64,000 bases of DNA from the NCBI RefSeq assembly GCF_034424525.1, contig NZ_CP139979.1:3683001-3747000 (forward strand), written 5' to 3'. Under the pieces are notes generated by a model. That model ran no database searches. It was not told the origin of the DNA and saw only the letters and a program-made list of their open reading frames with translations. Shown here piece by piece: positions 17,086 to 23,773 of the stretch. This DNA comes from Sphingobium yanoikuyae (lineage in GTDB: Bacteria; Pseudomonadota; Alphaproteobacteria; Sphingomonadales; Sphingomonadaceae). A program made the position numbers and the translations under genes. Position 1 is the stretch's first letter, and each line of letters starts with the position of its first letter.

Positions 17086-18681
17086 ATGAACAAGGTCAAG
17101 GAGGCGCCTGCCACGGTCGGCGCGCGCCAATATCGTGCTTTTCTGAGCTACAGCCATGCCGACGAGCGCGCGGCGGGAAAACTGCATCATTGGCTGGAAA
17201 CCTACCGGATGCCCAGGCGACTGGTCGGCATACAGGCCGGCCGGGCGGCGGTCCCGCGCCGGCTGACCCCGATCTTTCGCGATCGCGCCGAATTGCCGGC
17301 CGCTTCCAGCCTCGACGAACAGGTGCGCCTGGCCCTGTCCCAGTCGGACGCCCTGCTGGTGCTATGCTCGCCAGCGGCGAAGGCCTCGCGCTGGGTCAAT
17401 GCGGAAATCGCGCTGTTCCGCGAACTTCATCCCGACCGGCCGATCATCGCCGCGCTGGTCGCGGGTGAGCCGGCCGACAGCTTTCCCGCCGCGCTGATCG
17501 CGCGCGATGCCGATGGCATAGAGCGTGAACCGATCGCCGCCGATTTTCGCGCCGACAGCGACGGCCCCAAACTGGCCCGGTTGAAGATCGTCGCCGGCCT
17601 GACCGGCGTACCGCTTGACCAGATCATCCAGCGCGACGCCCAGCGCCAGTTGCGCCGTGTGATAGCCGTCACATTTGTTGCGCTTTTTCTTGTCCTATTG
17701 ATGGCGGCAATGCTGGTCTTTGTCGCGCGGGCAAGGAGCGAGGCAGAAAGCCAGCGCCAGCAGGCAGAGGGACTGATCGAATTCATGCTGACCGATCTGC
17801 GGGAAAAGCTGGAGGGCGTTGGCCGGCTCGACGTGCTGCAGACGGTGAACAAGCGTGCGCTCGCTTATTATGCCGACCAGCCCGACCTGGAAACATTGCC
17901 GGGCGATTCGCTCGAACGGCGCGCCCGTATCCTGCAGGCCATGGGCGAGGATGATTTCAAACGCGGCGACACGCCCGAAGCCATCGCCCAGTTTCGCGAG
18001 GCCTATCGCGTCACTTCAACCCTGCTGGCCGCCGCACCGAACGATCCGCAACGCCTGTTCGCCCATGCCCAGAGCGAATTCTGGCTCGGCTATGTCGATT
18101 TTATCCGCGATCGGAACGACGCCGCCCTGACACGCTTCCAATCCTATCAGGCGCTGGCCGAAAGGCTGGTGCAGTTGCGTCCGGCGAACGACGCCTATTG
18201 GCGGGAACTGGGCTATGCGCAGGGCAATATCTGCACCATCGCCCTCGCCAGGAAGAATCCCGACAGAACATTGCAAAGCTGCAAGGGCGCGCTCGACACC
18301 ATGATGCGGGTCCAGCGCCTGGCGCCCGGCGATCCGGCGATCGCCGCGGACCTCGCCAATCGCCATGCCTGGATGGCGGACGCGCTGCGCCTGCAGGGGG
18401 ATGACCGGGCGGCACTGGTGCAGCGCGAAAAGCAGGACGCGATCCTGCGGTCGCTGCTCCGGCGCGATCCGAAAAATGCCGGTTATCTGCAGGACTGGAT
18501 GCTCGCGCGCTATTCCATGTCGAACCTGCTCTATGATCTGGGTGAAACCGATCGCGCCAAGGCGTTGCGCGCCGAGGCCCGCGCCGACGTCGCCGACCTG
18601 GTGGCGCGCGATCCGGCGAACAAGGACTGGCAGGTCTGGCAGGGCAAGCTGGCCAAACCATTGACGAAGGGGAGCAAATAA
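17086..18681 (+). CDS. TIR domain - transmembrane - TPR protein
   Basis: 531 residues. An N-terminal TIR_2-type domain (about 15-185) shows FLSYSHADE, the RRLTPIFRDRAELP loop, and SPAAKASRWVNAE, whose Glu107 matches the catalytic glutamate of NAD-cleaving TIRs. One membrane helix spans about 191-214. A helical part follows (about 225-520) with TPR-like pairs. The TIR domain should face the cytosol, with the TPR part likely periplasmic; this is an inference. TIR-TM-TPR/WD40 proteins are widespread in Proteobacteria with no settled function. It is the first gene of a tight three-gene unit: the next ATG is one base after its TAA. Confidence 0.88.
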   Translation: MNKVKEAPATVGARQYRAFLSYSHADERAAGKLHHWLETYRMPRRLVGIQAGRAAVPRRLTPIFRDRAELPAASSLDEQVRLALSQSDALLVLCSPAAKASRWVNAEIALFRELHPDRPIIAALVAGEPADSFPAALIARDADGIEREPIAADFRADSDGPKLARLKIVAGLTGVPLDQIIQRDAQRQLRRVIAVTFVALFLVLLMAAMLVFVARARSEAESQRQQAEGLIEFMLTDLREKLEGVGRLDVLQTVNKRALAYYADQPDLETLPGDSLERRARILQAMGEDDFKRGDTPEAIAQFREAYRVTSTLLAAAPNDPQRLFAHAQSEFWLGYVDFIRDRNDAALTRFQSYQALAERLVQLRPANDAYWRELGYAQGNICTIALARKNPDRTLQSCKGALDTMMRVQRLAPGDPAIAADLANRHAWMADALRLQGDDRAALVQREKQDAILRSLLRRDPKNAGYLQDWMLARYSMSNLLYDLGETDRAKALRAEARADVADLVARDPANKDWQVWQGKLAKPLTKGSK

Positions 18682-18682
18682 G

Positions 18683-19165
18683 ATGTCGACGCTGAATTAT
18701 ACCCAATATGGCCTGGCGCCATTGATCGAGGTCGAACTGGAAGATGGCGTCGCGCCGCTGCAGTTCAACGTCGCGCTAAGGGGTGAGAAGGGTTGGGTTT
18801 CGCTGCGCTATGAACAGCCCGGCGTCACCGATCATGACTATATCGCCATCACCGAAAATTCGATCGTGGAAATCAACCTGATCGGCGATCAGCTGTTCTT
18901 CTCGAAAAATTACGACGCCATCACGACCGAGGAGCCGCTCTCTTCCTTTTACGGCGGCTTGATCTATGATGATTATCACGCCGATCAGGACCGCTACAAG
19001 ACCGTCCGGTTCCAGGCACGCTACAACCAGGGCGGCAAATATGGCACGCGGCACGGCTTCAACATCAATATCGACCTGCTGCAAAATCCCAGTGCCACCG
19101 AACCCAAATGGATCCCGCTGTCGATCGACCCTGACATCAAGAATCCACCGCCCAAGGAAGACTGA
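18683..19165 (+). CDS. Unrecognised 160-residue protein of the TIR cassette
   Basis: Starts MSTLNYTQYGLAPLIEVELEDG one base after the TIR gene stop, behind an AAGGGGAG site, so translation is probably coupled. The protein looks beta-rich and soluble, acidic, with conserved-looking aromatic words (GWVSLRYEQPG, YGGLIYDDYHADQDRYK, KYGTRHGFNINIDLL) and a charged tail (DIKNPPPKED). No signal peptide or membrane span. I do not recognise a family. Its position between a TIR protein and a SLOG-like protein argues for a role as adaptor, sensor or effector in that system. Confidence 0.8.
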   Translation: MSTLNYTQYGLAPLIEVELEDGVAPLQFNVALRGEKGWVSLRYEQPGVTDHDYIAITENSIVEINLIGDQLFFSKNYDAITTEEPLSSFYGGLIYDDYHADQDRYKTVRFQARYNQGGKYGTRHGFNINIDLLQNPSATEPKWIPLSIDPDIKNPPPKED

Positions 19166-19189
19166 GCGCGGCGACGGGGTGGTGGCGAC

Positions 19190-20641
19190 ATGATCCTTCC
19201 GATCCTTGCGCAGATCCGCAGGGTCGCACGCAGCGGCGACACCGTTCGCGCCTGGACAATGTTCGGCGCGGCGGGCTTGCTGCCGTCACGCGACAGGGAT
19301 GCGCTGACCCTCAAGGGCCGGCTGCTCAAGGATCGGGCGCTGCGCAGCGAGGGCGCCGAACGCGCCGCGCTGCTGGACGAGGCGCGACAGGCCTATCTCC
19401 AGGCGGCCAGCGACTGCCGCGCCACCTATCCGCTCATCAATGCCGCCACCCTCGCCTTTCTGAACGATCACCCCGCCGACGCGGCCGACCTCGCCCGCCA
19501 GGTGCTGACACTGCTCGACAGCGGCGATCATGTGCAGGAGACGCGCTACTGGCTGGCGGCGACAGCGGCCGAAGCCCATCTGCTGCTGGGTGACGAGGCC
19601 GCAGCGCAGGCCGCCCTGACACAGGCCATGACGGCCGCGCCGGATGCCTGGGAAGATCATGCCGCAACCCTGCGGCAATTCCACGAGATATTGACCAGGC
19701 AGGGGCGCTCGACCGCAATCCTCGATCCGCTGCGCCCGCCACCCAGCCTCTATTTCAGCGGCATCATCGGCCTGCCGGACAATGAGGAGGAAGCGCGCGG
19801 CAAGATCGAGGCGGCACTCGACCAGATTGCGCCGGGTGCCGCCTTCGGGGCGCTCGCCGCGGGCGCCGATATCCTGATCGCCGAATGCGCCCTTTTCCGG
19901 GGCATCCAGTTGCACATCGTCCTGCCGACAAGTCTCGACGTCTTTCGGCAAAGCTCGGTCGGCCGGTTCGGTGACCATTGGCTCGCCCGCTTCGATCGGC
20001 TGATCGACATGGCCGACAGCCTGGACGCGCCCGACGCCATCACCAGCCTGTCCAACGCGGCGATCGACAAGGGGTGCGAGATCGCCATGGGACTGGCGCT
20101 GCGCCGTGCCGACGCCTTTGCGACACAGGCCATCGCACTGCATATCGGTCGCGCCTCGGATCAGCCTGCCCCTGCCTATCGGCTGTGGCAGTCACGCACA
20201 TTGCCCGTGCGCAAGATCATCCTCGAACAATCAATGCCTCCCTCTGGCGATGCGCTGCCCATGGCCGCCAACAAGGCTGTGCTGGCATCGACGACGCGCC
20301 TCGCGCCAACCATGCGCGAAAGCGCCAATGGCCTGCATTTCGAGGCATTCGACGATATGGCCACCGCCATGCTCCAGGCCAGCCTGATCCTGAAGGACTG
20401 GCCGGACCATGGGCTGGCGCTGGAATATCAAACGGTCATGCCGAACGATCCGATCGATGGCGAGGACTGCCTGGCGCTGCTCCTGGCGCCAGCCGCACCG
20501 GCCGGTAGCATCTGCATGCCCTGGCCACAGGCCGCCGCCATGGCGCTGCAAGGCCCCGGATATCGGTTCGAGATTGCCGGTGAAGTGATGACCCGCCAGG
20601 GCGATTGCCCGGTCGGCCATTATTATCCGCCGTCCAGCTGA
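19190..20641 (+). CDS. TPR-S / SLOG-like protein with degenerate cyclase-like C-terminus
   Basis: 483 residues. Residues 1-180 form TPR-like helices of the kind annotated as TRAFs-binding or TPR-S. Residues 186-275 resemble the SLOG-like Rossmann domain that follows TPR-S elsewhere: YFSGIIGLPD, AAGADILIAECALFRGIQLHIVLP, VFRQSSV and W-x2-RF. Residues about 341-480 are laid out like a class III nucleotidyl cyclase (GLHFEAFDDMATAMLQASLIL, AAPAGSICMPWPQAAA, YRFEIAGEV, C-terminal HYY), but the first metal-binding FxD motif is replaced by LEQS, so catalysis is doubtful. Third gene of the TIR cassette, 24 bases after gene two. Domain assignments are by pattern, not by profile search. Confidence 0.72.
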   Translation: MILPILAQIRRVARSGDTVRAWTMFGAAGLLPSRDRDALTLKGRLLKDRALRSEGAERAALLDEARQAYLQAASDCRATYPLINAATLAFLNDHPADAADLARQVLTLLDSGDHVQETRYWLAATAAEAHLLLGDEAAAQAALTQAMTAAPDAWEDHAATLRQFHEILTRQGRSTAILDPLRPPPSLYFSGIIGLPDNEEEARGKIEAALDQIAPGAAFGALAAGADILIAECALFRGIQLHIVLPTSLDVFRQSSVGRFGDHWLARFDRLIDMADSLDAPDAITSLSNAAIDKGCEIAMGLALRRADAFATQAIALHIGRASDQPAPAYRLWQSRTLPVRKIILEQSMPPSGDALPMAANKAVLASTTRLAPTMRESANGLHFEAFDDMATAMLQASLILKDWPDHGLALEYQTVMPNDPIDGEDCLALLLAPAAPAGSICMPWPQAAAMALQGPGYRFEIAGEVMTRQGDCPVGHYYPPSS

Positions 20642-20653
20642 CGGCGCGCGCCT

Positions 20654-21307
20654 TCAGACGACCATGTCCGCCAGCATGCGCGGCGCATGGATCTGCATCT
20701 GACCATCTTCCCGACTGACGATGCCGCGCCGAATCAGCACGGCGATCGCGCGGGACGCGGTCTCGCGGGTCGTATTCGCGCTCAGCGCCAGGGTGGTGAC
20801 CTGCGGCGCGGGCACGATATGATCGCGACCATCGGCCAGCGCGAGCAATTCGCTATAGACCCGCCCGGCCGCGCTATAGGTGGACCGGGTCGCCATTCTA
20901 TCCAGCGCCCGATCGAGCTGGCGCGCCAGCAGCCAGGCCATGCCCGCGCCGATCTGCGCATCGCCCGCCACCAGCGCGGCCAGCGATTGTGCCTCCGCGC
21001 GCAACAGGCGGCTTTCGACCAGCACCTCTATCTCGGCCCGGTGCGTCGTGGGCGCTGGATAGGCGCCGAAAAACTCCCCCGGCCCATGACGCGCCAATTG
21101 CTGGCGCTGGCCGTCGATGCCAAAGGTCTGCACCGCCACGCAGCCGTCGACGATCAGCCAGCAATGGTGCGACGCTTCCCCTTGCCGGGCCAATATCTGC
21201 TTGGCGCCGACCTGCTGCGGAACCAGCACGCGGCGCAGCAGCTCCGCCGCCTTCCGATCACATCGGAAAACCGCTGCCAGCACCTCGACCTGTTCCTCGA
21301 CCTGCAA
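20654..21307 (-). CDS. Crp/Fnr-family transcriptional regulator
   Basis: 217 residues from a TTG at 21307 preceded by GAGGAG (7 bases); no ATG is available near the start. The cyclic-nucleotide-binding beta-roll spans about 25-110, with a degraded phosphate-binding cassette (GEFFGAYPAPTTHRA; CRP has a ribose-contacting Glu where this has Ala). The C-terminal HTH is about 168-200 (VTTLALSANTTRETASRAIAVLIRRG). No Fnr-type cysteine cluster. It is convergent with the TIR cassette (12-base gap), and a CRP-like site lies 94 bases upstream of its start. The ligand may not be cAMP. Confidence 0.88.
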   Translation of the reverse strand: MQVEEQVEVLAAVFRCDRKAAELLRRVLVPQQVGAKQILARQGEASHHCWLIVDGCVAVQTFGIDGQRQQLARHGPGEFFGAYPAPTTHRAEIEVLVESRLLRAEAQSLAALVAGDAQIGAGMAWLLARQLDRALDRMATRSTYSAAGRVYSELLALADGRDHIVPAPQVTTLALSANTTRETASRAIAVLIRRGIVSREDGQMQIHAPRMLADMVV

Positions 21308-21400
21308 TCCTTCACTCCTCGGTGACGATCGATCGTTCCGTTACCGGCATAGCCTATGCGCTCCGGATGAACAGGAGGGCAGGATGATTCTCGGAAAATA

Positions 21401-21416
21401 TGTGATCTGCATCACG
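21401..21416. promoter_or_regulatory. CRP-like binding site
   Basis: TGTGA-TCTGCA-TCACG, preceded by AAATA, matches the E. coli CRP half-sites TGTGA-N6-TCACA in 9 of 10 positions. It lies between a Crp/Fnr gene reading left and a hairpin-terminated transcript reading right, so it could serve autoregulation, the candidate small RNA, or both. Confidence 0.6.
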
Positions 21417-21439
21417 GCCATGCCGAGGAGATTTCCCTA

Positions 21440-21523
21440 TGGAATCAGCGCGACCCGAAGGAGGCCCCGGTGGGGCAACCTTTTCTTGGCCCGGAGCTTC
21501 ATATGGCTTCGGGCCTTTTTTTT
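21440..21523 (+). ncRNA. Candidate small RNA ending in a strong terminator
   Basis: The region downstream of the CRP-like site holds a GCCCC-GGT-GGGGC hairpin (21464-21476), an unpaired CAACCTTTTC stretch and a full intrinsic terminator (21488-21523), with no credible ORF or gene to be terminated. That is the layout of an Hfq-type small RNA. The 5' end is a guess, as no promoter boxes could be fixed. Confidence 0.35.
21488..21523 (+). terminator. Strong rho-independent terminator
   Basis: GGCCCGGAGC (21488-21497) pairs with GCTTCGGGCC (21506-21515), with one G-U pair, around an 8-base loop, followed by eight T's. No protein gene lies upstream on this strand: the Crp/Fnr gene points the other way. 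Confidence 0.85.
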
Positions 21524-21661
21524 CGCAATCTCCATGCGGTTCGGCCATCAACCACAAGAGGGGGCGCCGCGCGTGGAAACCAAATGCCGGTGCGTGAACC
21601 GATCGGCAATATATGCTGCTGGATGGTCCCTGACAGGGAAAGGTTCGCTCTCAGAGCGATG

Positions 21662-21685
21662 CACCACCTTGTCATGAAGGTGGTG
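21662..21685 (-). other. Hairpin overlapping the tRNA-Glu 3' end
   Basis: CACCACCTT (21662-21670) pairs with AAGGTGGTG (21677-21685). On the minus strand it starts inside the encoded ACCA end of the tRNA, and a second short dyad (TCGCTC-TGA-GAGCGA) follows. It probably functions in termination or 3' processing of the tRNA. Confidence 0.5.
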
Positions 21686-21755
21686 ACCCCTACGGGAATC
21701 GAACCCGTGTTTCAGCCGTGAAAGGGCCGCGTCCTAACCGCTAGACGAAGGGGCC
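21681..21755 (-). tRNA. tRNA-Glu (anticodon TTC)
   Basis: The minus strand reads a complete cloverleaf of 75 bases. The acceptor GGCCCCT pairs with AGGGGTC, the D-loop has TAGCGGTTAGGA, the anticodon loop is CTTTCAC (TTC, Glu), the T-arm is CGGGTTCGATTCCCG, and CCA is encoded at the 3' end. Upstream lies the recJ gene on the same strand. Confidence 0.95.
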
Positions 21756-21856
21756 GTTCGTTGTCGCCGCCGTGGCAGCGCTGCGAAGCGAAGGCGCAAT
21801 TAGGCGGGACCGGCGAAAGGGTCAACCCCCTAACGCCAAGAAAATTGCAATCTTTC

Positions 21857-23623
21857 TCAATCTGCCCACGCGGCGTCCTCCAGATGCAGCTCTGCGGCGG
21901 GTCGGCTGCCCCAGTCATCGATCTTCGCACGGCCCGCGACCCACAGGCGACGGTCACGCGGCGCACCCAGAATCGCCTGACCCAGTTCCGACTCGGCCTG
22001 ACGGAAGGCGATCGTCTTGATCGACCGCCCATCATCGCCCGCCATGATCGCCCGCAAATGGCCATTGCCGACCACATCGGCGCGAATCACGCGCATCGGC
22101 CCGGCAGCAATCAACGGAGCGGGCCAGCCTGCGCCATAGGGGCCGCCCGCCTCGATCGCGGCGACGAAGTCGGGATTGACCCCGGCCGGCGCCAGCACCG
22201 CGTCGATCAGCAGCGCCCGTTCGTCCCGCGCACGCGCGACGGCGGCCGACAGGCGATCGTCCAGGAACTCGGCCAGCGCATCGACCTTGTCGGCCATCAC
22301 GGTCAGCCCCGCCGCCATCGCATGGCCGCCGCCCGCGACCAGCAGGCCGCTATCCTTGGCCGCCAGCACCGCCGCGCCCAGATCGACGCCGGAAATGGAG
22401 CGGCCCGACCCCTTGCCCACGCCATCCTCGTCCAGCGCGACGACGATGGCGGGACGGCCGGCCCGTTCCTTGAGCCGCCCGGCGACGATGCCGATGACGC
22501 CGGGATGCCAGCCGGGCCCGGCGACCAGCGCCACGGCGCGATTGTCCTGCGTGGCCAGTAATTCCTCCGCCTGTTCCTGCACGATCGATTCGATCGCGCG
22601 CCGCTCCTCGTTCAACCGATCCAGTTCGGCGGCGATTCGTGCGGCCTCGGCCGGATCTTCGGTGGTGAGCAGTCGCACCCCCAGATCCGCCTTGCCGACG
22701 CGCCCGCCGGCATTGATGCGCGGCCCGAGCGCGAAGCCCAGATCATGGCAGAGCGGCGCACGATTGAGACGGCTGGCGTCCATCAGCGCGGCAAGGCCGA
22801 TATTGCGCCGCTTGGCCATGACCTTGAGCCCCTGCGCCACGAAGGCGCGGTTGAGCCCCTTGAGCTGCGCGACGTCGGCGACGGTGCCGAGCGCGACGAT
22901 GTCGAGCAATTCCATGATCGCCGGTTCCGGCCGGGTCGCGAACCAGCCGCGCGCGCGCAGCGTCCGCAGCAAGGCCGCGCCCAGCAGGAAGGCCATGCCG
23001 ACGGCGGCGAGATGGCCATGGACGGCCGCGGCATCATTTTCGTCCAGCCGGTTGGGATTGACCAGGGCCAGCGCCACCGGCAGCGCCGCCGCGCATTTAT
23101 GATGGTCGACGACGACGACATCGACCCCGGCGGCCTTCGCCATGTCGAGCGCCTCGAACGCCTGCGCGCCGCAATCGACGGTGACGATCAGTTGCGCGCC
23201 GTCCCCCGCAAGCCGCACCAGCGCCTCACCCGACGGGCCATAGCCCTCCATCAGCCGGTCGGGGATATAAGGCCGGGCATCCAGGCCAATGTCACGCAGC
23301 AACCGGATTAGCAGCGCCGCGCTGGTCGCGCCGTCGACGTCATAATCGCCGAAGATGCGCACATCCTCGCCGCGCTGGACCGCATCGGCCAGTCGCTCGG
23401 CCGCCGCATCCATGTCGCGGAACAGGCTGGGGTCGGGCATGAAATGGCGGATGGTGGGATTGCGATGCGCCTCCACCCCGTCGGGCGGACAGCCGCGCGC
23501 CAGCAGCAGCTGCGCCACCAGATCGTCGGGCTGATAGCCGGGCGAACGCGCGTCCGCTCCCAGGCCGCGCCAGCGCCAGGGCTGGCCAGTGATCGAACGA
23601 GTGATGTTGAGCGCAAATGTCAT
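21857..23623 (-). CDS. recJ: Single-stranded-DNA-specific exonuclease RecJ
   Basis: 588 residues, standard RecJ length. DHH-family motifs are present: GDYDVDGATSAALLIR, VTVDCG, VVVDHHKC and NPNR, then the DHHA1 part with GRINAGGRVGKA-type text and the C-terminal OB-like region. A 5'-3' exonuclease on single-stranded DNA in RecF-type recombination, base excision and mismatch repair. It is divergent from tamA. Confidence 0.96.
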   Translation of the reverse strand: MTFALNITRSITGQPWRWRGLGADARSPGYQPDDLVAQLLLARGCPPDGVEAHRNPTIRHFMPDPSLFRDMDAAAERLADAVQRGEDVRIFGDYDVDGATSAALLIRLLRDIGLDARPYIPDRLMEGYGPSGEALVRLAGDGAQLIVTVDCGAQAFEALDMAKAAGVDVVVVDHHKCAAALPVALALVNPNRLDENDAAAVHGHLAAVGMAFLLGAALLRTLRARGWFATRPEPAIMELLDIVALGTVADVAQLKGLNRAFVAQGLKVMAKRRNIGLAALMDASRLNRAPLCHDLGFALGPRINAGGRVGKADLGVRLLTTEDPAEAARIAAELDRLNEERRAIESIVQEQAEELLATQDNRAVALVAGPGWHPGVIGIVAGRLKERAGRPAIVVALDEDGVGKGSGRSISGVDLGAAVLAAKDSGLLVAGGGHAMAAGLTVMADKVDALAEFLDDRLSAAVARARDERALLIDAVLAPAGVNPDFVAAIEAGGPYGAGWPAPLIAAGPMRVIRADVVGNGHLRAIMAGDDGRSIKTIAFRQAESELGQAILGAPRDRRLWVAGRAKIDDWGSRPAAELHLEDAAWAD

Positions 23624-23773
23624 GATGCGGCTCTAGACCGGCGGGGGCACCGATGGAAGCGCCGCGCCGCCGGGCGAAATCGTCACGCAGGCGGAACCGT
23701 TGCAAGTCATTGGGCGTATTGCCTGTTTGCCGGACATATGGGATGCCCGGTGCGAAAGGGGCATCGCAGACAG

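Noticed and set aside
17086..20641. The TIR/SLOG-like cassette as a canonical Thoeris system
   Set aside because: Thoeris needs ThsA (SIR2 or other effector joined to SLOG) and a free TIR; here the TIR is joined to a membrane helix and TPRs and no SIR2 effector is visible.
16940..21184. A 15-base direct repeat (CGACGCTTCCCCTTG) at 16940-16954 and 21170-21184, flanking the TIR cassette, as possible attachment sites
   Set aside because: One or two 15-base matches are expected by chance in 64 kb, the second copy lies inside the Crp/Fnr coding region, and no integrase is present.
21384..21677. A ~98-codon ORF running through the candidate small-RNA region
   Set aside because: It reads through a strong terminator, has a basic/aromatic shadow composition and no conserved features.
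21662..21755. The tRNA-Glu 3' end as an integration site
   Set aside because: No second copy of the tRNA 3' half and no integrase is seen in the window; the adjacent hairpin is better explained by termination or processing.
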